Below are positions 22,252-29,887 of a DNA stretch of 30,895 nt, piece by piece. This stretch comes from a bacterium. GTDB taxonomy: Bacteria > BMS3Abin14. The position numbers and the translations under genes are program-made. The stretch spans positions 1-30,895 of the forward strand of contig JARGFV010000021.1 of NCBI GenBank assembly GCA_029210545.1, read 5' to 3'. Each line of letters opens with the position of its first letter. Within the stretch, counting starts at the first letter, position 1. The notes under the pieces are model-generated. The model saw nothing but the letters and a program-made list of their open reading frames with translations, did not search any database and was not told where the DNA came from.

Positions 22252-23649
22252 CTATAACCCGGAAGGAGGGTTCCACACCTCCACCATCCGGTCGGTCGTG
22301 TCGCCTCCCGCGACGAGGACACGGCCGTCAGGGAGAAGGGTGGCCGTATGACCCGCCCTCGGGACCCTCATGCGCCACGGCAGGAGGGTCGACTCCCCGG
22401 TGGTGAGATCGATGATCTCGGCGGAGGTGGAAGTGTCGGTGCTTGGACCGCCTCCGATGACGAGAAGCTTATCGGTATCGATCAGTGTTGATGTGTGGAA
22501 AGCTCTTGGAACATTTAACTTACTATCAGCTGTGAAAGTCAAAGAGCCAACATTAATGATTTCACAACTCTTTAAATAACCAACCTGTCCGAAACCGCCT
22601 ACTACCACTGCTTCTTGGCCACTAATTTGTGAAATGGAATGACCTACTTTCCCCATTGGCAAATTAGTTGTCCCTACTGCTTTCATTGTATTCAAGTCAA
22701 GAAGGACTATTTCGCTCAAATAATTTAAGGTTTCTTGTCCTCCAACACATAACAACTTGTCATTAATAACTTCGCACGAGGGACTGATTCTTTCCGAATC
22801 AATTCTCAGGAAAGGTAAAATATATTCACTAATGGACTTATCTGAATAATCCAAAGCACTACTATCAATCCGCCAAGCATCTCTTATAACACTATTGAAA
22901 CCACCTATTAAAATAGCCTCAGCAACATACTTAACCACTGAAAAATCAACTCTATAGCTGTCTAAAAGGCGAGGATACACTTCAAAACCCTTCAAATCCA
23001 CGACCTCGTACAGGTTGTCCTCGACAGTGTCGGAGCCCTTGAAAACGAAAAGACGGTTGCCGGCCGTGTCGTGAACAACCTCCTGGCCCGACCTCGGGTA
23101 GACGAGGCTGGCGGCCCATGCGCTCGAAGCGAACCGTTCGCCGTCGGCCGTGAGAACCTCGATGACACGCGTATTACGGGTACCGCCAAGGACGTACAGG
23201 TCACTGTCGACGAGCACCGCTGAATGGTTACAGCGTGGGTGCAGAAGGGTCCCCGCCGGGGAAAAGCCTCCTGACTGCACGAGGGGGACGGTCACCTCGC
23301 CATCGGTCCCGTCCGGCACATGCACCTGCCCCTCCAAGATCACCTGTCCGCCGGTGATCGCCTGGACATTCAGGAAACCGGATCGTCCCAGGTCGAAGTC
23401 CGCGGTGTGGGAATCCCAGGGAAATTCAAACGTCCTCGACGAAGACCCGCCGTCAAACACGAACCTGACCGTACCGATATAGGGAGTCAAGGAGCCCGCG
23501 GGGAGGGCGTCCATGTCGAGGACCGATTCCCAGTCGGCAGGGAGCTGGAGGCTCACCTTAAGATGCCCTTCCGGGTCCTCACCAGCGCAGGCGCCCAGCG
23601 CCATGACACCGGCGAGGATCAACGGCACCCCGAGGCGCAGCCGCTTCAC
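22252..23649 (-). CDS. Kelch-like beta-propeller lipoprotein with an AT-rich middle
   Basis: 465 aa. Lipoprotein signal at 1-21: VKRLRLGVPLILAGVMALGA, then Cys21. After an N-terminal beta domain (about 25-150), kelch-type repeats follow with HSAVLVDSDLYVLGGT, AEAILIGGFNS, INDKLLCVGGQE, QEAVVVGGFGQ, TDKLLVIGGGP and HTATLLPDGRVLVAGGD, about six blades. It is likely anchored in the outer or inner membrane; the ligand is unknown. The GTG start has GGAGG 7 bases upstream and overlaps the stop of the PEGA gene (GTGA). The part between about 22455 and 22990 is clearly AT-richer than the rest and looks like exchanged or foreign sequence. It is the last gene of the run from yggT. Confidence 0.85.
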   Translation of the reverse strand: MKRLRLGVPLILAGVMALGACAGEDPEGHLKVSLQLPADWESVLDMDALPAGSLTPYIGTVRFVFDGGSSSRTFEFPWDSHTADFDLGRSGFLNVQAITGGQVILEGQVHVPDGTDGEVTVPLVQSGGFSPAGTLLHPRCNHSAVLVDSDLYVLGGTRNTRVIEVLTADGERFASSAWAASLVYPRSGQEVVHDTAGNRLFVFKGSDTVEDNLYEVVDLKGFEVYPRLLDSYRVDFSVVKYVAEAILIGGFNSVIRDAWRIDSSALDYSDKSISEYILPFLRIDSERISPSCEVINDKLLCVGGQETLNYLSEIVLLDLNTMKAVGTTNLPMGKVGHSISQISGQEAVVVGGFGQVGYLKSCEIINVGSLTFTADSKLNVPRAFHTSTLIDTDKLLVIGGGPSTDTSTSAEIIDLTTGESTLLPWRMRVPRAGHTATLLPDGRVLVAGGDTTDRMVEVWNPPSGL

Positions 23650-24908
23650 CAGGTCACCTCCACCCGGGTTCCGCCGCCCCCCGACGCGCTCGACATGCTT
23701 CCGATGACCAGGGCGGCCCCCAGGATGACCGCGTATCTGCGCCATCCGGACATGATCCCGCTCTCTTCCGGCCGGCCTTCAGGTACCGGTTCGGCCTCGG
23801 GCAGGTTCACGTTGACCTGACCCGCCTGGGTTGACCATGTTTGCCTGAGGGGCTCCACCATGGCTTCCATCCTCGCCATCCCCTCTTCCACACTGTCACC
23901 CGCCTCCCAGATGGTGCCGCGGCCGACGGTGAGTCCCTCACGATCAAGGAGCCAGGCCTGGAGAGTGCTTTCATCTCCTTCCGGGATGAGGATGTAATCA
24001 ACTTCCAGCCTGCTCACAAGCCGGGCAAGGTACCCCTTGTCGCCGGCCCGAAGCCGGCCCATGAAAAATGGCGCGTACTCACCTTCGGGCCCGCCCGGCG
24101 CCAGATCCTGCCTGATATTCGTGGGCGTGAGCCGGTCCATTTCCACCACCCCGTACCAGGGTTCGTAGCCGGGCGCTGCCAACTCGATATAATGACCCCC
24201 GGGAGGGAGCTCGAGGGTGCTGTTTAACGCTCCCCTCTTTTTTCCGTCGACGATGACGGCCATGTCGGCAGGTGAGCCCGTCACCTTCAGGAACGCTTTG
24301 GCTCCTCCGGATACCTCCCTTCGAACCCGCAGGTATTGCTCAACCGTCCCGGGAGAGTATCTCTCTTCCGGCAGTTCCCGCTCCATGTCCAGGGCGGCCG
24401 CCCTGGCAAAGGGCACTCCATGCCCCTTACCTTCCCTGGCCCTGAGAACCATCCCCTCGAGGATGTACATCTCGAAAGCCAGGTCGGCCCGTAAAGACGT
24501 ATCGCCCGGGATCGACACCAGTTCTCTCATCCGCTTCAAGGATCTGAGGGCCCGGTCGTATTCAAAACCGTAATAGGCGTCCCACGCTTCGGACAGGACC
24601 GGTCCCGAGCTCTCCATGGCGCTGCGGTAGGCAGTGAGGTGGGAAGCCGCGATAGCCTCGCCGGACTGCCGCCACTGTTCCAGCATCCCGGCGACCTGCT
24701 CCTTGTCCTTTATGAGGAGCAGCGGATCCATGTAAAGCTGCCGCTGAACCTGATCCCACGCAACCCTCATCTCCGGGACCTGGAGAGTCGGTTCGAGCAC
24801 TGCGAGGCTGCCGGGAGGCAGGGAGACTGCCCCGGCAACGCTGACCCTCAGCATGACCAGCGCCATCGCCCAGGCCATGCCCCTAATGGAGAGTGCGCTT
24901 GTTTTCAT
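23646..24908 (-). CDS. Exported PEGA-domain protein
   Basis: 420 aa. Signal peptide at 1-28. Residues about 45-200 are helical, TPR-like in character. The PEGA-type beta domain is about 205-260 (LKVTGSPADMAVIVDGKKRG, then LPPGGHYIELAAPGYEP). A domain with VDYILIPEGDESTLQAWLLD follows, then a C-terminal hydrophobic segment (YAVILGAALVIGSMSSA) and glycine-rich tail. It is probably periplasmic, held by the C-terminal helix. PEGA domains are usually linked to surface or periplasmic structures. It overlaps the peptidase gene by 26 bases and the kelch gene by 4, so the three are coupled. The ribosome-binding site is unusual: GAGG touches the ATG. Confidence 0.8.
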   Translation of the reverse strand: MKTSALSIRGMAWAMALVMLRVSVAGAVSLPPGSLAVLEPTLQVPEMRVAWDQVQRQLYMDPLLLIKDKEQVAGMLEQWRQSGEAIAASHLTAYRSAMESSGPVLSEAWDAYYGFEYDRALRSLKRMRELVSIPGDTSLRADLAFEMYILEGMVLRAREGKGHGVPFARAAALDMERELPEERYSPGTVEQYLRVRREVSGGAKAFLKVTGSPADMAVIVDGKKRGALNSTLELPPGGHYIELAAPGYEPWYGVVEMDRLTPTNIRQDLAPGGPEGEYAPFFMGRLRAGDKGYLARLVSRLEVDYILIPEGDESTLQAWLLDREGLTVGRGTIWEAGDSVEEGMARMEAMVEPLRQTWSTQAGQVNVNLPEAEPVPEGRPEESGIMSGWRRYAVILGAALVIGSMSSASGGGGTRVEVTW

Positions 24909-25899
24909 CCTCTTCTTCTCTGCCGCCTGGCGTCCCGAAGGCCGTCCCGGACACAGCCGCCCCCGTCAGCATTATCTCCTCATCGTCCCACTGCTTCAGT
25001 TTTTTGGCGGAAGCGACCCTCTTCCGGTACGTCGTAAAAAGGAACAGGAACGTGATGAGACCCCACACGGACGCGGTGCTGAAAATGGCCGGCAGCCAGG
25101 CTGCCCTGAATTTCGCGTACCGCTCGAACCCCCGCAGTATCTGAGCCAGGGACAGGCCGAAAGCCTCCCTGGCCCCCTCCCCGAGACCGCCGAGTTCCAT
25201 GGAACCGTTCAGCAGCCTCGCGACGGAATCGTCTCCGAACTCCCTGGTAAGGTACCGGATAAAGAGGTAGCTGCGGGCGTAGGCGGCCTCAGCCAGGGCC
25301 GGCTGCCGGGGAAAGGCGCTCTCCAGTTCGGCAAAGGCCGGGGCCGCGCCGCTTACCTGTGCCCACCCCAGGTGAAAAAGGCGGGGGAGCGTCATCTCTC
25401 CGGCCACGTAGGTCGCCAGTCCCTCCTGAAACCAGAGGGGCAGCCTGGTGTGGCCGGCGATCTCGGCATCACCCAGGAGCAGGTGCGCCATCTCGTGCCG
25501 AAGGAGCGACCAGTAGCGGGTTCCACCAGCCTCCATGGCGCCCGGCGTCATGATGAGGACAAGACCGAGGCCGGGATATGTGAGAGCTCCCGCCCACTCA
25601 GGGGCAGGGCGCGAGGCGGGCTGGAGTTCTAAAAACTGTTCCCTGCTGCCGGCGATGACGATGTCGTAGGGACCGATGGCTTCGAGACCGAAAAAGACCG
25701 AGGTTTCATCCAGGAACCGACCCGCCTTGTCGAGGACCTGCCGGGCCAGGATATCCGACGATCCGCTGTAGCGTACAGTCAGCCTCCCTGCTGAAAGGGT
25801 CTGCCACCCGGGGCCTGTGCTATCCAGTGTGGATCCTGAAGCAGGGAAGAAGAGAAAAAGGAGGGGAACCGCAGCCAGTAGCTTTTGGACACCGGTCAC
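24883..25899 (-). CDS. Membrane-anchored gluzincin peptidase (peptidase MA-like)
   Basis: 338 aa. Signal peptide at 1-22. The zinc motif HEMAH is at 135-139, with the third ligand probably Glu159 in WFQEGLATYVAG: the HExxH...E gluzincin pattern of the peptidase MA-like family. One membrane helix near 268-292 (WLPAIFSTASVWGLITFLFL) is followed by a basic stretch and an acidic cytoplasmic tail (REEEDENKR). The active domain therefore faces the periplasm. It starts with GTG, overlapping yggU by 4 bases (GTGA). The next two genes encode exported proteins that may be its substrates or partners; that is inference from order only. Confidence 0.85.
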   Translation of the reverse strand: MTGVQKLLAAVPLLFLFFPASGSTLDSTGPGWQTLSAGRLTVRYSGSSDILARQVLDKAGRFLDETSVFFGLEAIGPYDIVIAGSREQFLELQPASRPAPEWAGALTYPGLGLVLIMTPGAMEAGGTRYWSLLRHEMAHLLLGDAEIAGHTRLPLWFQEGLATYVAGEMTLPRLFHLGWAQVSGAAPAFAELESAFPRQPALAEAAYARSYLFIRYLTREFGDDSVARLLNGSMELGGLGEGAREAFGLSLAQILRGFERYAKFRAAWLPAIFSTASVWGLITFLFLFTTYRKRVASAKKLKQWDDEEIMLTGAAVSGTAFGTPGGREEEDENKRTLH

Positions 25900-26165
25900 C
25901 GGAAACGATCCTTCAGTTCGTCAAGGGTGACGCCTTCAAATTCGAGGAGCTTGGACCGGCCCCGCTCTCCGGACACGATATGGACCCTGCTCCGGGCAAC
26001 CCCTGCCCCCTTGGCCAGGAGTTTTATCAGTGAACTGTTCGCCGCGCCCTCCACCGGAGGAGCCGTAAGGCGAACGATCAGCACACCGTCTTTCCAGCCT
26101 TCAACGGCATCCTTCGAAGCCCTTGGCTTGACCTGGATCCTGACTCTTGCCGATGCGGACACCAC
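25896..26165 (-). CDS. yggU: DUF167 family protein (YggU type)
   Basis: 89 aa, full family length. VRIQVKPRASKDAVEGWKDG, then LIVRLTAPPVEGAANSSLIK and VHIVSGERGRSKLLEFEG are the standard conserved stretches of the UPF0235/DUF167 family, whose function is not known. Two GTG codons open the frame; the first is used here. It lies between a small exported protein (12-base gap) and the peptidase (4-base overlap). In many bacteria yggU neighbours yggT and divIVA, as it does here two genes away. Confidence 0.93.
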   Translation of the reverse strand: MVSASARVRIQVKPRASKDAVEGWKDGVLIVRLTAPPVEGAANSSLIKLLAKGAGVARSRVHIVSGERGRSKLLEFEGVTLDELKDRFR

Positions 26166-26177
26166 GACCCCGGACCT

Positions 26178-26621
26178 TCAGGGCGCCTCGAACCGGACAC
26201 GCAATGTCGGGAAGGAGTGAACGGCGTTTTCGGATGGGACGAGAGAGAACTCGTGAACCCCCGTGTTCAGGGTGGAAGAGACCTCGCTCTCGAGAAGCTG
26301 TATGTCCTCTTCAAAGGTAAACGGCACAGGTTCACCGTCTACCGCAGCGGTGATATCCAGGGCGGTGATCCCTTCCCCGCCATCATCCGGGCTGAACCGG
26401 GCGATAATGGACCACTGCCGGGATGGCTCTCCGGACATGGTCGTGATCGACCGATAACCCATGCTCCTGACAAACCACTCCCCGAAACCGGATTCATCGA
26501 CCGGCGGCATGATACCGGGTCCGCGAACCTTTACGCAGGAGGAAGGGGCCACCATGAGCAGCAGGAGGGTAAAAACGGCGAACAGGCGCGGCAGGCCGGA
26601 GGTCATGGGAAGGAGGCTCAA
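26178..26621 (-). CDS. Small exported protein or lipoprotein of unknown function
   Basis: 147 aa. N-terminal hydrophobic segment LFAVFTLLLLMVAPSSCVK: a signal sequence with a Cys but a poor lipobox (PSSC), so lipid attachment is uncertain. The mature part is acidic and beta-rich (YRSITTMSGEPSRQWSIIA, ITALDITAAVDGEPVPFTF, FPTLRVRFEAP); no known domain is recognised. A TTG start 8 bases past the divIVA stop is preferred because GAGG lies 5 bases upstream; the ATG five codons later lacks one. It is tucked between divIVA and yggU. Confidence 0.65.
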   Translation of the reverse strand: MSLLPMTSGLPRLFAVFTLLLLMVAPSSCVKVRGPGIMPPVDESGFGEWFVRSMGYRSITTMSGEPSRQWSIIARFSPDDGGEGITALDITAAVDGEPVPFTFEEDIQLLESEVSSTLNTGVHEFSLVPSENAVHSFPTLRVRFEAP

Positions 26622-26629
26622 AAGGACCT

Positions 26630-27139
26630 CTACTCCTTTTCCCTGCTCAAGAGGTACTTGACGTTTTCGTCTCTCCCGACTTCAGCCTCGAGAGCTTCCG
26701 TGGTGATCTGCAGCATCTGGAGATGGCTCTTGGCGGCGGCCTTGACTGCTGTTTCGAACTGGGCGCGGATGCGGCGAACCTCGACGATCTGGTCCTTGAT
26801 GACCGCCAGTTTGCGATGAGCGTCATCGACCGTCTTTTCCGCCTTGAGTTCGGCCTCCTTGAGGATGATCTCGGCCTCTTTCCTCGCCGAGTTTTTCATG
26901 TCCTCGGTGATCTTCTGGGCCGTCATCATGGTCTCTTTAAGAGTCTGCTCCCGCTGTTTGAGTTCCTCGTACTGGTTGGTCAGACGTGCCAGTGTCTCTT
27001 TAAGTTTCCCGTTCTCACGGATGAGTTCCTCGAACTCGGATGCTGCCAACTCCAGGAAGTTTTCCACCTCCCGGGCGTCGAGCCCTCTCAACTTGGTCCT
27101 GAACTGCTGACTCTGGATATCCAGGGGTGAAAGGCGCAT
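26630..27139 (-). CDS. divIVA: DivIVA-domain protein
   Basis: 169 aa. N-terminal DivIVA lipid-binding segment MRLSPLDIQSQQFRTKLRGL, then DAREVENFLELAASEFEEL, followed by a continuous coiled coil to about 150. DivIVA proteins gather at curved membranes (poles and septa) and recruit partners. Gram-negative versions occur next to yggT and yggU. An AGGAG-type site precedes the ATG. The tail EVGRDENVKYLLSREKE is charged. Confidence 0.93.
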   Translation of the reverse strand: MRLSPLDIQSQQFRTKLRGLDAREVENFLELAASEFEELIRENGKLKETLARLTNQYEELKQREQTLKETMMTAQKITEDMKNSARKEAEIILKEAELKAEKTVDDAHRKLAVIKDQIVEVRRIRAQFETAVKAAAKSHLQMLQITTEALEAEVGRDENVKYLLSREKE

Positions 27140-27163
27140 GACCGTTCTCCTTTCAGCCTCCCC

Positions 27164-27463
27164 TCAGCGTAACGACATGGCTATCCCGTAAAGGGACTGG
27201 ACGAGGAACGTCTGCAGGAAGATGATAGCCAGGATCGCGATGATGGGAGAAAGATCGAACATACCGGCTCTCGTGGGCAGGAACCTGCGAATGTAGCCCA
27301 TGACCGGTTCGGTAACACGGATCAGGAACTGGTAGATCGGATTGTACGGATCCGGCGAGATCCAGGATGCGAGGGCCCTGATGATGATGAGCCACATGTA
27401 GAGGTTGAGCACGATGGACAGGATTTTGGCGATGGCAGTGATGAGGTTGCTGATGACGAACAC
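27164..27463 (-). CDS. yggT: YggT family membrane protein
   Basis: 99 aa from a GTG at 27463. Two membrane segments: about 8-28 (TAIAKILSIVLNLYMWLIII) and 75-95 (IIAILAIIFLQTFLVQSLYG). Between them lies the conserved RALASWISPDPYNPIYQFLI, then RVTEPVMGYIRRFLP. This matches the YggT family (osmotic stress and cell division context). The GTG is chosen for GGGAGG 7 bases upstream; the 65 further open codons are repeat-derived. First gene of the seven-gene run that ends with the kelch lipoprotein. Confidence 0.93.
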   Translation of the reverse strand: MFVISNLITAIAKILSIVLNLYMWLIIIRALASWISPDPYNPIYQFLIRVTEPVMGYIRRFLPTRAGMFDLSPIIAILAIIFLQTFLVQSLYGIAMSLR

Positions 27464-27512
27464 TGTTGAACCTCCCGTATTAACTTCGGAAATTGCCCCG
27501 GTAGCTCCCATA

Positions 27513-27541
27513 ACTATATAAAGGCCGGAGAAATAGTGCAA
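27513..27541 (-). promoter_or_regulatory. Candidate promoter of the yggT-divIVA run
   Basis: Minus strand TTGCAC (27541-27536), 17-bp spacer, TATAGT (27518-27513). The -10 is good, the -35 weak. It lies about 50 bases before the yggT start. Confidence 0.5.
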
Positions 27542-27552
27542 GGAGTGTAACA

Positions 27553-27709
27553 ACCCGAAATCCGCGATTGATTTGGGCCGGCCTCCGGTCGGGGTGTCTG
27601 AGGGGTCTGTTTTTGACACGCCGGTCCTGGTACCTGGACTTTTCGGCATCGACGCCACCCGCCGACCCCGAAGTCCCGACCAAACGGGCCTTCCTCGCGG
27701 ATTTCGGGT
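27553..27709. repeat. 157-bp repeat bounded by ACCCGAAATCCGC inverted pair, copy 2
   Basis: ACCCGAAATCCGCGA at 27553-27567 and its exact 15-bp complement at 27695-27709. The inside has CCGGCCTCCGG and GGGGTGTCTGAGGGG words. Copy 1 is at 13870-13929 with a different inside. Confidence 0.65.
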
Positions 27710-27901
27710 ATGGTTCCCCCCTGCCTGCGGCAGGCAGGCTCAGGAACACGCAACCCGCTGTTTTCAGAACCGTCCACCAGATCGGGAAGCCCGATGCCAT
27801 GAGCAAACTCTCCTGAAAGAGCCAGACCAGCATGGGCTGTGATTGGGTCCTGGGTCATTTCAAGCTTGAAACGTAACTTACCATACCAGCAAGGTTTTTT
27901 A

Positions 27902-27944
27902 TCCCCAGAATCGCGAAAAACAGATTCAATCGCGATTCTGGGGA
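27902..27944. repeat. Perfect 15-bp inverted repeat
   Basis: TCCCCAGAATCGCGA (27902-27916), 13-base spacer, TCGCGATTCTGGGGA (27930-27944). No T-run follows on either strand, so it is not a plain terminator. Confidence 0.7.
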
Positions 27945-28002
27945 AGGAAAAGGGGACATCTCTACTTTGCGTTGACAGAGGGTGCAAGGAACCATTCCAT
28001 TT

Positions 28003-28039
28003 AAAAAAACCGGCCAGAAAACCCCTGCCTTTCAGGCCG
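28003..28039 (-). terminator. Terminator of the TauE/SafE-like gene
   Basis: Minus strand CGGCC, T, GAAA, then TTTC, T, GGCCG (28039-28011), followed by seven T residues (28009-28003). It lies about 20 bases after the stop. Confidence 0.7.
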
Positions 28040-28056
28040 TGGAGTGGGTCACTTTC

Positions 28057-28761
28057 CTAAAGCCACATCGCCATCAGCTCAACGATAATGATCCTCAGGG
28101 CGATAACTGCCAGCAATCCCTTGTAAATGATCCTGAAAACACGTTCGCTGATCCTGTTCAATAACGCCTTGCCAAGAAGGATCCCGGCGATGACCATGAC
28201 GCCGAGCCATACCAGGACCTGGCTGTAATCCAGGGCGTTGGCCCCGATGACCATCCCGAAGAGAGGGATCTTCACCAGGTGTCCAACAGCCTGGCAGGCT
28301 GCCTTGGTGCCCACCAGTTCCTCCTTGGCAATATCGCCGCGGAGGAAAAAACGGGCGATCAGGGGGCCGACGGAACCGAAAAAGATCCCCAGGAGACCGG
28401 CGAAGAACCCGACGGGAACAAAGGTCCTGTATCCCCCCATCTTTCCCTTTCCGTCCATCGGAAGGAACACCACCACCAGGATGAAAATACCCATGGAAAG
28501 CCTGATCACCTCGGGATCGATCATCCTGAACACGATGATGCCGATGAGCGCCCCCGGAAGCATCCCCAGGACGAAAAAGGCCACCACCCTCCACTTTACG
28601 TGGCGGTAAAACACGGCGATACGCGTACCGTTGCTCATGAAAGCTACTGCCGCGTGCAGGGAGATGATGAATTCGGCCTGAATGACCGAAGCGATGACAG
28701 CCAGGATGACAGACCCTCCTTGACCGTCAGGAAAAGTCGGGTTATAAGAAACCGTGACCAT
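28057..28761 (-). CDS. TauE/SafE-family (YfcA-like) permease, doubtful 5' end
   Basis: 234 aa from the ATG at 28761. Seven or so membrane segments. The pattern GQGGSVILAVIASVIQ, ISLHAAVAFMSNGTRIAVFY, KWRVVAFFVLGMLPGALIG, PVGFFAGLLGIFFGSVGPLI, LVGTKAACQAVGHLVKIPLF matches TauE/SafE anion permeases (sulfite, sulfonate or other organic anions). The start is odd: the ATG lies inside a 26-bp palindrome, with no ribosome-binding site. An ideal AAGGAGG comes later (about 28721), but only ATC or CTG follows at the right distance. The first half of the family's first helix seems missing. Either it starts at an unusual codon or its 5' end was lost. Confidence 0.75.
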   Translation of the reverse strand: MVTVSYNPTFPDGQGGSVILAVIASVIQAEFIISLHAAVAFMSNGTRIAVFYRHVKWRVVAFFVLGMLPGALIGIIVFRMIDPEVIRLSMGIFILVVVFLPMDGKGKMGGYRTFVPVGFFAGLLGIFFGSVGPLIARFFLRGDIAKEELVGTKAACQAVGHLVKIPLFGMVIGANALDYSQVLVWLGVMVIAGILLGKALLNRISERVFRIIYKGLLAVIALRIIIVELMAMWL

Positions 28762-28774
28762 GTGGTCACGGTTT
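28749..28774. promoter_or_regulatory. Perfect 26-bp palindrome between divergent genes
   Basis: AAACCGTGACCA, TG, TGGTCACGGTTT: 12-bp perfect arms. It lies in the gap between the divergent permease and prenyltransferase genes, a natural place for an operator controlling both. It could also act as a transcription stop, since A and T runs flank it. Confidence 0.6.
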
Positions 28775-28799
28775 TAATTTCCAAGGGGAGGAAAGGCAC

Positions 28800-29690
28800 A
28801 TGAGTGACGCTGTGAAAGTATGGGCCGCCCAGGTCAGGGCCCCATTCCTGCTGCTGGCCGTCATGCTCGTTCTGGTCGGGGGGTCGCTGGCCCACGACGC
28901 CGGCCTGTTCGACGCCCTCCGGTTCACCCTCTGCCTGGTGGGCACTGTCCTGATCCACGCGTCGGTGAACCTGTTCAATGAACTCTCCGATTTCCGAACG
29001 GGGATCGATTCTGACACCCGAAGGACCCCCTTTTCCGGAGGCAGCGGGAACCTGCAGGCGAAACTGACATCTCCAGGCGCGGTGCGCCTGGCCGCCTGGA
29101 GCACCCTCGCAGTTTCGGGCCTCATCGGGCTCTACCTTTCCCTCCAGGCGGGCTGGCTCCTGGTGGCCCTGATCCTGGTGGGCGGGCTGGTCACGGTATT
29201 TTACACGAGCCACCTGGCGAAGATCGCCATGGGCGAGCTGTTCGCTGGGGTATGCCTGGGGAGCATGGTGGTGGTGGGCACCTATCTCGCCATGACGGGG
29301 AACGTCACCTCCACAGTCGTTCTGGTTTCGATACCGCCGGGCATCCTCACCTCCCTGCTCCTTTTCCTCAACGAGTTTCCCGACCTGGAGGCGGACCGCG
29401 CAGGCGGCCGCAGGCATCTCCTGATCCTCCTGGGCAGGAAGGTCTCCGCGCTCGTGTACACCGCCTGTCTCATTGTCTGCTACGTGTTCATCCTGGCCGG
29501 TGTGCTTACGAACCGTTTCCCGGCGCTGATCCTCATTACGCTCCTGACCGTCCCCCTGGCGGTGAAGGCGGCCGCAACCACCCTGAAGCATCACGACAGC
29601 TTCGAGAAGATGATCCCGGCCCAGGGGGCCAACGTTGGCGTGGTCCTGGCAACGGACCTGCTCATCGCCCTGGCCTACTTCTTTCACTAG
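28800..29690 (+). CDS. UbiA-family prenyltransferase (MenA-like)
   Basis: 296 aa, eight or nine membrane helices. Two Asp-rich sites of the UbiA superfamily: NLFNELSDFRTGID (58-71) and NEFPDLEADR (190-199), which bind Mg-prenyl diphosphate. RRTPFSGGSGNL after the first site is typical of MenA-like enzymes that prenylate 1,4-dihydroxy-2-naphthoate. Function in menaquinone making is likely but not shown, and other UbiA enzymes (ubiquinone, heme) cannot be fully excluded. A GGGGAGG site lies 9 bases before the ATG. It diverges from the permease and ends right before REP-like copy 3. Confidence 0.88.
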   Translation: MSDAVKVWAAQVRAPFLLLAVMLVLVGGSLAHDAGLFDALRFTLCLVGTVLIHASVNLFNELSDFRTGIDSDTRRTPFSGGSGNLQAKLTSPGAVRLAAWSTLAVSGLIGLYLSLQAGWLLVALILVGGLVTVFYTSHLAKIAMGELFAGVCLGSMVVVGTYLAMTGNVTSTVVLVSIPPGILTSLLLFLNEFPDLEADRAGGRRHLLILLGRKVSALVYTACLIVCYVFILAGVLTNRFPALILITLLTVPLAVKAAATTLKHHDSFEKMIPAQGANVGVVLATDLLIALAYFFH

Positions 29691-29707
29691 TCACGCCGCA
29701 GGCGTGA
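29691..29707. repeat. REP-like palindrome, copy 3 (TCACGCC-GCA-GGCGTGA)
   Basis: It starts at the base after the UbiA-family stop codon. A GGGGTTTT follows, so a weak terminator role is possible. Same arms as at 2700 and 9980. Confidence 0.6.
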
Positions 29708-29887
29708 TCGGGGTTTTCCGACACGCTGCCAAGGCCAGGTACCAAGCCCCGGTCTCTTCTCCGTATCCTCAGATTTTCTCCGTGGTGAATGCTCTTCAGG
29801 CTTTGACGGCATAAGCCAGAGCTTTCCCCCTTTTCCCCTTTCCCCTTGTCCTTTTATACTTCCTCCCAACCTGCCCCGGGAGGAAAT

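Larger units (their letters stand above)
27464..28056. other. 593-base gap rich in inverted repeats
   Basis: No gene is supported; open frames here have no conserved features. Contents: the yggT promoter, an inverted-repeat unit (27553-27709), a CCTGCCTGCGGCAGGCAGG palindrome near 27720-27738, a perfect 15-bp hairpin (27902-27944), and the terminator of the permease gene (28003-28039). The run at 27960-28000 shows nothing clear. Confidence 0.6.

Noticed and set aside
27464-27658. N-terminal extension of yggT
   Set aside because: The extension is translated repeat DNA; the GTG at 27463 has an ideal GGGAGG and gives the family's normal length.
27553-27842. Small plus-strand genes in the gap after yggT
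   Set aside because: The frames are built from inverted-repeat DNA, have no ribosome-binding sites, and resemble no family.
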